Assembly: GCA_017165825.1 (NCBI GenBank)
Contig: CM029381.1
Location: forward strand, 4,091,865 to 4,155,864
DNA: 64,000 nucleotides
Direction: 5' to 3'
DNA from: Hepsetus odoe
Lineage: Eukaryota; Chordata; Actinopteri; Characiformes; Hepsetidae
Part shown: positions 1 through 11,532 of the stretch, one piece after another
How positions within the stretch are numbered: position 1 is the first letter of the stretch
Layout: each line of letters starts with the position of its first letter
The notes under the pieces: model-generated
What the model was told of the DNA's origin: nothing
Seen by the model: only the letters and a program-made list of their open reading frames with translations
Databases searched by the model: none
Position numbers and translations under genes: made by a program

Positions 1-222
1 AAGAGTCTCTATTATAATCTGATTGGTAGATAATAAACTGGTTTTAATTAGTTTTCCAGAAAACCTCATTAATCCTGATTTAAATTCAGGAACTGAAACA
101 CACTGCAGTGTAAATACTTCAAACCCAAGAGCTCAGCATCAGATCCTGAGTCTGATCTCAGCTGTGAGATACATCAGGCTCAGACTCGGGAGTGTTTGTG
201 TTTTTACCTTTAGTTTAATTCT

Positions 223-224
<2 letters not shown>

Positions 225-258
<34 letters not shown>
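225..258. repeat. (GT)n microsatellite
   Basis: Pure GT dinucleotide run just before a splice acceptor (ttttag-type end at 257-262). It takes the place of the usual pyrimidine tract of the intron before the first NLR-C relic exon. Confidence 0.95.
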
Positions 259-260
<2 letters not shown>

Positions 261-315
261 AGAGTGGATCATGGAGGTGAGATCAGAATGAAACCAGGAC
301 TAAATAAATGTAAGT

Positions 316-318
<3 letters not shown>

Positions 319-355
<37 letters not shown>
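319..355. repeat. (CA)n microsatellite
   Basis: CA dinucleotide run immediately inside the intron after the GTAAGT donor at 310. Confidence 0.95.
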
Positions 356-357
<2 letters not shown>

Positions 358-2447
358 ATGAGTAATTGTCACACTGGTGATTAGAAATATGTAACAATAG
401 ACTTTTTTAATCTCCATCATTCTAATAAAAGTGCCTGATTAACATAAACACACGTTTGTAAACAACTCTGTAAACATTGTTACGCAAAGTTTTTCTTTTA
501 CACCAGTGTTTACTGTAGTTTTAGAGAAGCCCAGTTTAGTCCCAGTATAAAGGTCTGATATATTTGATGAAGAGAATAAAATGGATGTGTTTGTGTGATT
601 TCAGTAAGTGATGAAATTCTCCACACTGCAGTAACAGACTCTACCAGACTGAGGAGAACCTATTAAAGTCTCCCTCCTCCAGTCTGTGTTCAGGACTGTG
701 GCCCCAAACCCAGTCTTTAAACCAGTCTGAGTTCAGAGTGTTGTTGATGAGGATCCCAGTGGATCAGTCCTTACAGAGACACTCAGAGCAGCTCTGCTGC
801 TGCAGGATTGGCTGATCAGAATAGGACCTCCATAAACAGGTGTTCAGGTGATCCTAGAAGCCATACTTCTTTACATCTCTTTTGACAGCACTGCGCTTGA
901 AGGAACAAGACTCTCACATTTCATCAGAGGCCTTGAGAAAACTGGGTCTCCATGTTTGAAAGTCCTTTACAGAGTGAAGGATCAGAAGATCTTCATCCCT
1001 CATGAAGCTCCAGGATTTAGAGAAACATGGAAACACATCAGCTGATCTCACAGCCTGGTGTACAGATCCCAGACTGTGACTTTTTCATTTATCAACTTTA
1101 GTTTACTGCAGACAGTCTGAACACCAGATGTTTCATGTTTCTTCTGATCCACTTCGTTTCATTTGTTCAAGAACATCCAGTCCTGCATTTCAGAATTGTG
1201 ATTAAAAGCTGCTCCTGCAAAGATGTTCCTCTTTCTAATGTTGATGTTCCTTCTCACAACACTTTATAACAAACAGCTCTGAGGACACCAAGTGAAGAGA
1301 CATTTCAGGGGTTATTTTGTCCCGTTCCTCCTTTTGTCCAATTTTCTAATTTTTGGTTCAAAATTCTCCACATAGTCTCTGTTGGGGACTACCAGGACTG
1401 CAGACAGGACAGTCCAGTATCTGAACTTTCTTCCACAGAAAGTCCTCTTTGACTGTGTGTGTGTGTGTGTAGTCCTTTTGAGGAACATTTGAGTAATTTT
1501 CTCCTCATTTGAGAAACTGCTTTGTTTTTTGTGTGTCCTTTTAAATATTTATAATTTTCTCCTCATTTGGAGAAACTGCTTTGTTTTTTGTGTGTCCTTT
1601 TTAACATTTTTGAGTAATTTTTCTCCTCATTTGAGAAACTGGTTTTGTACCAAATCATGATTCCAGTCTCTGCTGCCATCATCTGTTTGAACTGCATCAT
1701 TTTGAACCTTTTTTCCTCTTATTGACTAAAGTCCCAACTTTTTTGGAAAGTGTTGCAGGTGTGAACTGCAGGACTGGATGTTAATGATCAAATGAAGTTG
1801 ATCAGACAGAAGATGAAATATTATCTCGGTTTATACTGAGTGGAGTTAACCCTTATTATCTGGTGGAAGCTTAATCAACAAGCTCTTCTGATTGGTGGTT
1901 GAACATGCACCACAGGGATCCTGAAGGTGAAGACAGAATCTGTGTGTGATAATTGTACACCAAGCCATGAAGAACCAGGCTGATGTTCTACCGTCTTCTC
2001 CAAACAAAGCACAAAATCATCAACATTATCGGGATGCTTCATCTGTTCTACATCCACTAATGGAGAGACTTTGTCTGAGCTTTAAATTCTGCTCTAGTCT
2101 ACTGATCTACAGTTATGAAGCATCAAGATACAAGCTGAGATGAAACAGGAAACCTTTCAGGTCTTGCATTTCAGCAAACGGTGCTCTCCTGATTGGAGGA
2201 TCAGCCGCAGTTTAACCTCATTTAGAATCAGTATTTACAGTACTAAACTTAATCCTGACTTTTTAGATTAACTTAAATCTTAACTGTATTAACTAGATGC
2301 GCGCACACACACACACACTCGTGAGCGGTGAATTTCTGCATTGTGTGGTTTTATGGATGCGACACTGGGATCTCTGTGGAGTTTCTCTCCTTTATTCTTG
2401 AGAGTAGAAAATAAAGACAAACTCCTCCAAATAAACACAGCGCTGCT
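356..2447. other. intron of the NLR-C relic, no gene recognised
   Basis: Lies between the two relic exons. Open frames here (for example 848-1045) show no family signature. A short degenerate tandem motif (roughly tcctcatttgagaaactg) occurs three times between 1495 and 1645. I see no RNA gene or mobile element core in it. Confidence 0.4.
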
Positions 2448-2910
2448 TCTTCACACACACACACACGCACACAAAACTAAATATACACACTCACACACAC
2501 ACACAAAACTAAATACACACAGAAACACACTCACAACTAAATACACACACAGAAACACACACACAAAACTAAATACACACACACACACACACACACACAC
2601 AAAACTAAATACACACAGAAACACACATACACACACACACGCACAAAATCTCAATAGACATAGTCACAAACTGTAAATACACACTCTCTCACACACACAA
2701 CTAAATATACACAAACACACACACACACACAAAACAAAATGCACACAGACACACATGGCCACAAAACTAACATACACAGAAACACACATACACACAAATT
2801 AAATACACACTCCCTCACACACACAACTAAATACACACACACACACACACACACAACTAAATACACACATAGAAACACACACACACACACACTCCCTCTG
2901 TGTGTTTCTC
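2448..2910. repeat. CA-rich minisatellite with ctaaatacacac core
   Basis: About 460 bp of CA repeats broken at irregular spacing by aactaaatacacac units. It stays open in frames on both strands and so produces spurious His/Thr-rich and Val/Cys-rich ORFs. It ends directly before the acceptor of exon B. Confidence 0.9.
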
Positions 2911-3473
2911 CTCTAATGTGTCTTCGTGCAGATGGCTGTGAGTTCACACTGGGTCCACACTCAGCACACACACTCCTCTCTCCAGGAAGGTGGAGCATGT
3001 GGGAGAAGAACAGTCGTATCCTGATCATCCAGACAGATTTGATGTGTATCAGCAGGTTGTGTGTAGAGAGAGTGTGAGTGGACGCTGTTACTGGGAGGTC
3101 CAGTGGAGCGGTGCTGGTGGTGTTGGAGTATCAGTGACTCATAACTCAATCAGGAGGAAAGGAGACAGTAGAGACTGTGTAATTTGGATGAATGAAAGTC
3201 CTGAGTCTGAACTGTTATAATAACGTTTCTCTGTTCTTCACAATTATAATTCAGACTGCTGTCCTCCTCCTCCTCTCCAGATCTAACAGAGTAGGAGGTA
3301 TGGACTGTCCCACTGAACTCTGGTCCTTCTTACAGTGTCTCCTCTGATACATTACACACTCAGCTGACATTTACACACACACACATTCAACACCACTTTC
3401 ACTGAACCGCTCTGTGCTGGGATTAGACTTTATTATGGCTCAGCGCGTCTGTTTGAGATAGAATAACCTGGTA

Positions 3474-3519
3474 TGTGTGTGTGTGTGTGTGTGTGTGAAT
3501 GTGTGTGTGTGTGTGTGTT
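3474..3519. repeat. (GT)n microsatellite
   Basis: GT run with one GAATGT interruption, just past the B30.2 relic. Confidence 0.9.
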
Positions 3520-3789
3520 ATAATGCTCCTATAGTTAAAATCAGTTTGAATAAATCAGTTAAATAAATGAGTATAAATAACTAAATCACAGTGGTCTTAA
3601 TAAAGACACACAACACGGCAGTTTCTTCAGCATTTGGTGAGTCTGTAAAGTTTGAATGGTGTAATATTTCCGGTTTAACTGTGAAGTCTCCTCCAGGTCT
3701 GTAGACTCTGTTCCTTCTGATGATCTTCCCCAAATCAGCTCTTATGTAACGGCCTTGTTACAGCAGTGAGGGTACGCCCCAACTCACTC

Positions 3790-3965
3790 CACACTCCCTA
3801 CCTAGTGCACTACACACCCTTTAAAATACTGCTTCTTGTACAGAACAGTGCAGAAAACCTTCAAGAAATCACATTTAGCGCTGATGTTTATAAGATCTAC
3901 AGCAGTGTTTACGAAGAAAGATCAACATGTAATTACTCCTCTAGTGCACTACATAGGGAGGAGGG
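3790..3965. mobile_element. MITE-like element with inverted ends
   Basis: The left end reads ctccctacctagtgcacta and the right end, on the opposite strand, ctccctatgtagtgcacta, about 175 bp apart. Such ends are common in fish non-autonomous DNA transposons (probably hAT-like). The exact borders and target duplication are not resolved. Confidence 0.5.
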
Positions 3966-4117
3966 AGAGAATTGAGAGGTGGCCAGTTTTAGACCCAAAC
4001 AAAAACACGGAGAGCGGAAGCTTGACAGAAATGAAAGACTTACTGTTCACATGTTTATACTGTAGATACTCAAACAGACAAGATATTACTTCATATTCTG
4101 TCTTTATTTTATAAGTT

Positions 4118-4353
4118 TAGCGGTGGTCTAGTGGTTAGAGAGTTGCCTTGCATCGGAAGATTGTGGGTTTGATTCCCTCACCAGTAAGTTTCCTGAGGTA
4201 CCCTTTATAGCGTACCATCCCCTGGCCACTGTTCTCGGTGCTTTCAATAGCTGCCCACTGCTGCACAGTGTGTATGGGTTAAATGCAGAGGTCCAATTTC
4301 GTTGTGGTTCAACTGTGTGCTGTGCTGTGATCTCATGCTGTCACTTTCACTTT
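4118..4353 (+). mobile_element. tRNA-derived SINE (family A)
   Basis: It has a tRNA-like head with an A box (tggtctagtggttagag) and B box (gggtttgattccc), then a body, and it ends in the family's tail (ctgtcactttcact). The same body and tail recur at 31569, 44944, 52813 and elsewhere in this window, mostly on the other strand. Confidence 0.85.
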
Positions 4354-4429
4354 TTTATTTTTTTTTTATTTTTCCCACCCGTACACTTCTATACTGCCCT
4401 CTTGTGTGTGGAGAGTGCAAATTCACACA

Positions 4430-7400
4430 ATCAAGTCAAGTCAAGTCAAGTCAAGTAGGATTTTATTGTCATTTCAGCCATATACACAGTACACAGTGAA
4501 ACGGGGCCAACGCCTCCTCCAGGACCCTGGTGCTACACACAAGACAAGACACAACACAAGACATTACAAGACAACATAAGACACAACATCGGGCAACAAG
4601 GGATACAAGACAGACAAGACAGACAACAACAGATGCACGACAGACAGTACATTCGACCGTGGAAGGCTGCAGTGTTGTGGAACAAAGCAGCCCAGGCACA
4701 TTATGGTAGCAGTGTGGTGGAGCGTGTTACTGTATTCAAAGTGCAGAGTGCAACACGAGATAAATAAATAACACAGAATGAAAAGTGGAGGAAGGGTGGG
4801 GTATGGTGCATGCTTTAAGAGTTCAAGTTATTGGTGGGTTTCAAGAGTCCATGATATTGGTGGTTCGGAGTTCAACAGTCTGATGGCCAGGGGAAGAAAC
4901 TATTTCATCCTGGGAAGTGGAGGCCCGTGATGCTGCGGAACCTTTTTCCCGGATGGCAGGAGGGAGAAGAGAGTGTGGGAAGTGGTGGGGAGTGGATCAT
5001 CCACAATGCTGGTTGCTTTATGGATACGAAGCGTGAAAATGTCCTGTACAGAGGGCAGAGACTGATGATCTTCTCGCCAGTTCTCACTACTCCGCTGTAG
5101 GATTCTGCGGTCTAAGACGCTGTACCCTGCATTCAGGCAGGCAATGCAGCCGCCAGGATGCTCTCGATGGTTCCTTCAGAAGATGGTGAGGATGGAAGGT
5201 GGGGAGATGGGCTTTTCTCAGTCTGGCGAGGAAGTAGAGGCGCTGCTGGGCTTCTTTGTGATGGAGCTGGTGTTGAGGACCACGGAGGTTGTCGGTAGAT
5301 GTGAACACCAAGAAACTTGGTGCTCTGGACCAACTCCACAGGTGAGGTGTTGATGATAAGTGAGTGTGGTCCCAACGTGATTTCTGAAGGTCAACAACCA
5401 TCTCTTTAGTCTTGTCGACGCTCAGAGACAGGTTGTTGGTTCTGCACCAGTCCGTCAGCTCTTGTATCTCCTCTCTGTAGGCTGCCTCCTCCACCGCTGG
5501 ATCAGACCCACCACGGTTGTATCATCAGCGAATTTGATGATGTGGTTCGAGCTGTGCTTGGCTGCACAGTCGTGGGTCATCAGTGTGAACAGTAGTGGGC
5601 TGAGCACACAGCCCTGGGCTCCTGTGCTCAGTGTGATGGTGTTGAGGTGCTACATTGATCCTGACTGACTGTGGGTCTCCAGTCAGGAAGTCCAGATCCA
5701 GTTACAGAGGAGGTGTTCAGGCCCAGCAGCCTCAGCTTCTCACCAGGTGCTGAGGGGAGCATGGTGCTGAAATGCTGAACTGTAGTCACGAACAGCATTC
5801 TGACGTAACTGTCCTTTCTGTCAAGGTGAGAAAGGCCAGATGGAGGGTGGTGAGATTGCACGTCTGCTGAACGGTTGGGACGATACGCAAACTGCAGGGG
5901 CTCCAGTGAGTGAGGACAGACTTGATGTGCCCTCATGACCAGCTTCTCACACTTCATGATGATGGGTGGAGTGCGACGGGACGATAGTCGTTGGAGGCAG
6001 GAGATGGATTGTTTTTAGGCACTGAATGATGCTGGTGGTCTTGAAGCACCTTGGAACAACAGTGGTGCTCAGAGAGGTGTTGAAGATGTCAGTGAGAACA
6101 ACTGCCAGCTGTTCTGCACATCCTGAGCGTCACCGACCTGAATATTGTCTGACCGCAGCTTTCCGTGGGTTGACTTGAGAAGAGATCTTCACTCGGCTGT
6201 GGTCAGACGGAGAATCTGGTCATGTTCGAGGAGGGGTGGTCTTCCTCATTCTCGTGTCGTTCGCTGCATCAAACCGTGCATAGAAGTGGTTCAGCGCATC
6301 TGGGAGGGAGGGGTCACCGTCACAGGCAGGTGGAGATGTCCTGTAGTTGGTGAGGGCCTGGATGCCCTGCCACATGCGCCGTGTGTCACCAGTGTTCTTG
6401 AAGTGGCCATGGATTCTCTGGCGTGAGCTCGTTTTCGCCGCTTCATGCCTGCATGTTTGCTCGCTTTTGGGCGGCCTGCCCCTGACTTGCCTTGTCCCGG
6501 TTCTCAGAGTTCGCAGCCCGCGGTCATCCATGGCTTTGGTTGGGTCGTGTTATGATGAATCCTGGAGACAGTAACATCCTCAATGCACTTGCTGGGATGT
6601 AGCTGGGGTCACTGAAGCTGTGTACTCCTCCAGGTTGATGGAGTCACCGTGAGGTTGCAGCCTCCTGCGTCCAGTCGGTATGCTCGGGCAGTCCTGAAGA
6701 GCAGAGATGGTCTTGTGGGCCAGGCCTTTACTTGCTTCAGGGTGGGCCTACACGCTGACGCATGGGTCTGTACGCTGGGATCAGCAGCACAGAGATGTGG
6801 GTCTGAGTGTCCAGAGGTGGGGGCGGGCCCGCTCTGCACGCGCCAGGTTTGTGTAAACACAGTCCAGCTTATTTTCCCCTCTTCGCAGTTCACATGTTGA
6901 TGGAATTTAGAGAACTGACCTGAGATTTGCATGGCTGAAATCTCCGCAACAATAAATAATCCGCCTGGGTGGTAGTTTTGGAGTCCTAATAATTCCATAA
7001 AGTTCAGCCAGCGCTAGTTAGCATTAGCGCTGTTAGCATCTAGCGCTTCTGGGTGGGATGTATACCAAATAAACATTCGTAGAGAACCCTGGGCAAATAA
7101 AAACGGTCTGCACCTGACTGTTATCACCTCCAGCAGTGTTGAGCAGTGTACTGAGACCAGCACAGCGTTTGTACACCATTGTGTTTACGTAAACACACAG
7201 CCCCCCTCCGCGGGTCTTTCCGGACAGAGCGGAGTTTAACCGATACAAACGCTGGAGAGTCCGGCGCGAGTTGATGGCGTGTCCTGAACGCTGTCGCTGA
7301 GCCATGTCTCCGTAAAACAAAAACACAGCAGTCTCTATACTCACGCTGGGTGTTCAGCTGGAGTCGATACAGTCCAGTTTATTATCCAGGAGCGGATATG

Positions 7401-7794
7401 CAGGGAGGACGGACGGGATAGCCGGTCAAGCATGTTAGCCTTGAGCTGAGCCCGACTCCCAGCACGCTTAAGCCGTTTCTGTTTCTCTCACACCGCTCCA
7501 CGATGTCCTCAGTCGGGCCAGGTTCAGCAGGCGATCTCGAGGACTGAAGCGCCTGCCCTCAGCACGCCGAGCCCTTTAGCGCAGCCTGAGAGTCGTGCTG
7601 GAAGACTGAATCCTGACTGATTCCTGAGTCTGTGCAGTGTTTGGCGGTTAAATTTAAGAGCATTCACAGATGTGACGCTCATGTGCAAGTCTTATGGTGA
7701 AAAGTAGTCGGATGAAAGACTTTTTACAGACTTTAGCACCAAAGTTTGGACCCCGGAGCGGCCGCTGCGTGTTACCGCGCCGCCATCTTGGACC
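4430..7794 (-). mobile_element. Rex1-like LINE (CR1 group), near full length but decayed
   Basis: The 3' end is a (TCAAG)n tail at 4430-4456 followed by the conserved 3' UTR (read on the minus strand, a block ending ggctgaaatgacaataaaa). The 5' end at about 7794 is a GC-rich block with ccaagatggcggcgcggtaa on the minus strand. Between them are an endonuclease piece (7033-7344), a linker with FKNTGDTRRMWQGIQALTNY (6220-6531), an RT core (5628-5957) and the RT C-terminal part (5087-5494). The same 3' UTR occurs at 22289-22592 and 56000-56190. The Rex1/Babar assignment rests on RT and linker style; another CR1-group clade is possible. Confidence 0.75.
5087..7344 (-). pseudogene. broken ORF2 (endonuclease-RT) of the Rex1-like LINE
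   Basis: The reading frame is split into at least four pieces. The N-terminal piece (7033-7344) has the GGGLCVYVN motif of the endonuclease. The piece at 6220-6531 has the region before RT (ALNHFYARFDAAND). The piece at 5628-5957 has the RT entry PLQFAYRPNRSADV, but the next motif is frameshifted. The last piece (5087-5494) has EELTDWC-type and KTKEMVVDL residues of the RT thumb. The catalytic DD box region lies at the broken stretch around 5500-5560 and is not in a clean frame. The copy is inactive. Confidence 0.7.
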
Positions 7795-8564
7795 ATGTTC
7801 ATTTATAATCTATTATATTATAAATTAAATCATATATAATTGTATGGATTATATGAAATAAATAGGAATACTTTATAAAAGTAAATATTTCCACATACTT
7901 TAACAACTAATCCATCGATAATAATAATTATAAATGTGACAGCTATGGATATCATGTTTAATATATTCTGTAGAAAGGGTGGAATTAAAGAAAGTGAAAG
8001 TGACTATTCTTGTCTGTTTAAATATATTTATTAAACTCATTCAGATCATTATTGTGTTTGAATTGCAGTTACAGTTACAGTAAGGTTTACAGTTTTTCTC
8101 CAAAAGTCTGATTCAGAGAGTCTCATTTAATTCATCGCTTTTTAATGTTTGAAAATAAAACAGGACATTAAACAGTTTCATGTTCATTTGGATGTGGGTT
8201 CAACTCATCACGTGGTCCAGTTTCAGTTTACAGTAATGTTTTAATCTGATTTTATAAATAAATACTTTCTAATGACTGGGTCCGAGGGACAGTGATGATG
8301 GTCAAATAGTCCTGAATCATATATTATTATTCAAGACTATTATATATTAATAATACACTGTTTCACCAACAACTCCAGTTACTGGAGTATCAAACAGGGG
8401 AGTGGAGGAGTGTGTGTGCGTGTGTGTGATGAAGGTTATTTTTATGTTTATATTTTATTTTTGTTTATGTTTTCACATCTGAAGACAGGAGAACATAAAT
8501 CAAAACTTCACTCTGCTAGATGGACCATGACGTCACTGAGGTCGTATAAAGGTGTGAGTTCAGT

Positions 8565-8755
8565 TCATGTTCTATAACTGTTCTCATCTCTTCTGCAGAA
8601 ACCTCGTATAATTTCCACCAAACAATAATGACTTTGCAAATAAACAAACATATAATCCACCACTGCAGACTGCAGCTCTATCACATCACTGTGCAGTCTC
8701 AGGTTTTGGGTCATTAAGAGTTTTTGTAGTTCTGTGAGAATTAGTTTAATTTCCT
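8565..8755 (-). CDS. candidate terminal exon, unrecognised
   Basis: On the minus strand a good acceptor (tatcttcatacacag) precedes an open frame that runs to a stop at 8565. The peptide is helical and Leu/Glu-rich (EEIKLILTELQKLLMTQNL). An ATG-started frame also exists from 8780. No family is recognised and the phase does not match the candidate exon at 9170-9244, so linkage is not supported. It may be chance. Confidence 0.2.
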
Positions 8756-9169
8756 CTGTGTATGAAGATAAAGAGTCCATGATACATTAATCATTGTAGA
8801 TTTTTATTTTTTCTGAACTTGTGCGTGTCAGATAATACAGTTATCCAGTGACATGCATTGATGTTAAATGGGAAGATTACGTTATTAAAACACCAGTTCT
8901 TTGTTTTTAGGTGAACCAGGAAGAACTTCTGTATATTTGCAGTAAAGACTCAGTAAAGTTTGACTCACAAACACACACGACATTATAAAAGTGTTCTTCT
9001 TATCGTCTCTTAGAAGCTGCATGTCTGATCTGTTCTCCTGTCCTTCAGCCATTTCCCTCCTCTAAGAAGCTCAATGTCTTCTTCTGAAAGACTGAAGCTG
9101 TTTTGTGTGAGTTATGTCGGCACACGTGTGTGTTGTGTGTTTAACACTAACACTGTGATTTACACTCAC

Positions 9170-9244
9170 CTGTACAGATAGGACTTTTCTCTGCTGAATA
9201 CCGGATTTGTAAAACCACTTCTTCACTGACATCACAGGCCAAAC
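9170..9244 (-). CDS. candidate 75-nt internal exon, unrecognised
   Basis: Exactly 25 codons, bounded on the minus strand by a strong acceptor (ggtttttgccttttcag) and a consensus donor (GTGAGT). It is open and phase 0 at both ends, and the peptide begins VWPVMSVKKWFYKSG. The splice signals are convincing but I cannot name the gene. An LTR element sits 95 bp away at 9339. Confidence 0.25.
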
Positions 9245-9333
9245 CTGAAAAGGCAAAAACCTGCATCAGAACTGAACTTAATGACAAGATCAAAGGAATA
9301 TTTAACAACATTGTTATCATTTAGGTTCCGTTC

Positions 9334-9338
9334 GCTGT
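9334..9338. repeat. target-site duplication GCTGT (left)
   Basis: Five bases before the left LTR, repeated at 12660-12664 after the right LTR. This shows that one integration event produced the element at 9339-12659. Confidence 0.85.
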
Positions 9339-9675
9339 TGTCAGGACCTGGGGTGTTCTGTTTCTGTTTTATTCTCAGTATAGGGCATTCTGTTCTGACA
9401 GAGCACACCTGAGCTCATATGACACAGGTGTGCCACATTGAGGATGACTACTTAAGCCTCAATGAGTCAGAACAGAGCGCAGCTCATTCGCTTAACTTCT
9501 GTTATCGTTACGGTTGGTCTTGTGTCTTATGTATTCCAGTTTCGTGTTTGGATTTTGGTTCTAGTTTTGTTCTTGGTCCAGTTTCGTGTTTGGTTCCATG
9601 TTTCTGTTCAATAAAAGTACCTCAAGAATCTCTGGCTCAGCGATGACGTCCTTTCCACTCCCCGCCACCGTGACA
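9339..9675 (+). repeat. left LTR
   Basis: 337 bp, TG...CA. It has a TATA-like tacttaag at about 9449, an AATAAA signal at about 9610, and nested inverted repeats in the promoter half (ttctgac/gtcagaa, cacacctg/caggtgtg, cattgagg/cctcaatg). Confidence 0.9.
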
Positions 9676-9926
9676 GAAATGAGCTTCCAAAATCGGGACG
9701 TCGTGAGCCTTGAGAAGTGGTGTGAGGAGCACGAGCGGGCAATGGGAGCCATGATTGAGGACCTCAGAGCAGGGCTGCCATTGTGGCAGCTGGGGCGTCA
9801 CTAGCGGAGTACAGAGAGTAACCGCCACTGGACCTGCTGTGTCGCTCAATCCAGCTCGCTCCCTCTCTGGAAGCCAAAAAACAGCTGGAGGAGTACGGCC
9901 GAACTGAGAAGGCTGTACTAGCTGTT

Positions 9927-10298
9927 ATGGAGGTAATGTTAATGGGGCGGTCCCCTTCGTTCCCGCCCCTTTCTTTACCAGCTCCTGCTCCCCACCAGCC
10001 GCAACGCTGGAAATTGGTGGAACCCGCCTCCTGCACCAATCACAGCGGTCCGCCCGCGGAGACAGTGCTGTGCACCAACCGCGGCGAAAAAATAGTGGAT
10101 ACCCCGCCCTATGTGAAGCACTGCGAGAAAATGAGGGATACCCCGTCCTCCGGGAAACAAAGAAATAAAACGGCAAAGAAAGCTGTCCATAATGCGAAAA
10201 GCAGGAGGCAAGCACCCGGCGCGGTGCCCAAACACAGCTCCACTACTCGTCTGCCAGGCAGAGGGCAACAGAGGAGCCGTTCCAGGTTAGAGAAATAA
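9927..10298 (+). CDS. basic, Pro/Arg-rich ORF of the LTR element
   Basis: A 123-codon ORF in the position where gag would lie. It is rich in Lys, Arg, Pro and Ser, with a basic C-terminal part (SRRQAPGAVPKHSS, QQRSRSRLEK) that could bind nucleic acid. No zinc knuckle and no family match that I recognise. The start is uncertain. Confidence 0.4.
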   Translation: MEVMLMGRSPSFPPLSLPAPAPHQPQRWKLVEPASCTNHSGPPAETVLCTNRGEKIVDTPPYVKHCEKMRDTPSSGKQRNKTAKKAVHNAKSRRQAPGAVPKHSSTTRLPGRGQQRSRSRLEK

Positions 10299-10304
10299 CT
10301 TAAA

Positions 10305-11449
10305 GAATTCAGGAATTAGAACAGGAGCTACAGGAATCTGAGAAGGTCTGGCTGTCCATTCTGGGTGCCGAAAGACAGACCAAAGATGTTTTTGTCGAGC
10401 AGCTCCAGGAAATGGAGGCTGAGCTCCTCTCCAAGGATCAGGAAATTTGTATACGGAATCAGGATCTGGATGCCTTGAATGCAAAGTGTAAGAAGTTGGA
10501 GGATGAAAACGCCTCTCTTCAGGCCGTGAATCACCAGCTGCAGGAGAGCAACCAGTTTCAGGTACATTCCCTTCAGGAGGAACTAGCTACAGTAAATGGG
10601 GAACTTCAGGAAAAGCAGGTCGGGTACCTAGAGCGTGAGAAAGTCTGTAAGGATCTCAGTGAACAGATAGTTTGGCTAACCAAAAGCTTGAACAGTACCC
10701 AGGAGGACTTCAGGGCTGAGTCAGAAAGGCTCAGACAGGCCAACATGAAGCAAAGTGCACTTCTCACAGACATTCACCAATGAGATGATCAGATCAAACA
10801 GAGGGAGATGCTGACAAGGCTCAACCAACAGCTGGCAGAGAGCAAGACCTCTGTTCTGCAGATAACCACCTCAACCACCCATGAAAGACTGAAACACAAA
10901 GAAAAGCTCACCACTCTGCTTTCTCAACTTGAGGAGACCAAAGGACTCTTGTCCTATGTAAACTTGTATCGTAACAGAGAGGACCAAGAAATTAAGTTTC
11001 AGGATTATTTCCCCTCCACATTCCCAGTATTGAGGAGGGAAGCTAGGACTATTCAGAATCCCCTGACCTCTGCTGAAACCTATTGGCCAACTAGGCGAGG
11101 ACTTTATAGTGAACCTGTTCTGAACATACTTGTACATATTACTGGAACTGATACTGTATATGTTCCTTCCGCACAGTCAAAGTTACAGAACCAGACAACC
11201 GCATCAAGGAATTTGACTTATCATAAGCCACTTCCATCTATTACCTCAGGCATCATCTCTGGAACAGACTGCCCTTCACGGATCTCTTCCCTTGTTTCAG
11301 TGCATTCAGTAAGTAAAGTCACAGAAATTGAGTCTAGTTCCTCAGAGGTACTCAGTGACCTTAGCTTTTCAGAGAATGATCCAGAGGAGGAGTGCTCCAG
11401 AAGCTTTGTGGAAGCTACCGGTGATGACAATCCAGCAGCCTTACCCTAA
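10305..11449 (+). CDS. coiled-coil protein ORF of the LTR element (one internal stop)
   Basis: One frame runs from about 10305 to 11449 and is interrupted by a single TGA at 10781-10783. The first 230 or so residues are a long heptad-rich coiled coil (LNAKCKKLEDENASLQAV, LQEELATVNGELQEKQ, LNQQLAESK). The rest is Ser/Thr-rich and acidic near the end (SSSEVLSDLSFSENDPEEE). ATG starts lie at 10412 and 10808. Such a coiled coil could act as a gag-like assembly module or be captured host sequence; neither is shown. The stop may inactivate it or may be a strain difference. Confidence 0.5.
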
Positions 11450-11532
11450 TGTGCCTGTGGAGGACCCACAGATACCAGAGGCTCTGGAATTAGTCAGACG
11501 CCCTCCTGCTCGGAGAAGAGGAGTAACCCAGG

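Larger units (their letters stand above)
263..3461 (+). pseudogene. NLR-C / B30.2 (PRY-SPRY) gene 3' end, two exons, broken
   Basis: Relic of the 3' end of a fish NLR-C type (or related B30.2) immune sensor gene. Exon A is 263-309 and reads VDHGGEIRMKPGLNK, the linker that precedes B30.2 in fish NLR-C proteins. It has an AG before it and a GTAAGT donor at 310-315. Exon B starts at 2932 after a CAG acceptor. The split codon joins in phase to give K-Y-G-C-E-F-T-L, as expected for the start of PRY. Further PRY-SPRY motifs are EQSYPDHPDRFDVYQQV and CYWEVQWSG (2990-3110). A frameshift near 2985, a stop near 3218, and loss of the middle of SPRY show it is dead. A last piece (FTEPLCAGIRLYYGS) lies at about 3395-3445. 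NACHT and LRR exons would lie left of the window. B30.2 domains are also found in finTRIMs, but the exon A motif favours NLR-C. Confidence 0.7.
7795..9338. other. unassigned stretch upstream of an LTR element
   Basis: AT-rich DNA with no recognised transposon core. A 30-bp piece at 7981-8010 matches the tail of SINE family A. Two candidate minus-strand exons (8565-8755 and 9170-9244) are listed separately. Confidence 0.4.

Noticed and set aside
2341..3077. His/Thr-rich and Val/Cys-rich ORFs on both strands
   Set aside because: They are translations of the CA minisatellite and intron sequence, not proteins.
4430..4460. CRISPR-like short repeats (TCAAG runs)
   Set aside because: No spacers; it is the tail microsatellite of a LINE, seen again at 22289.
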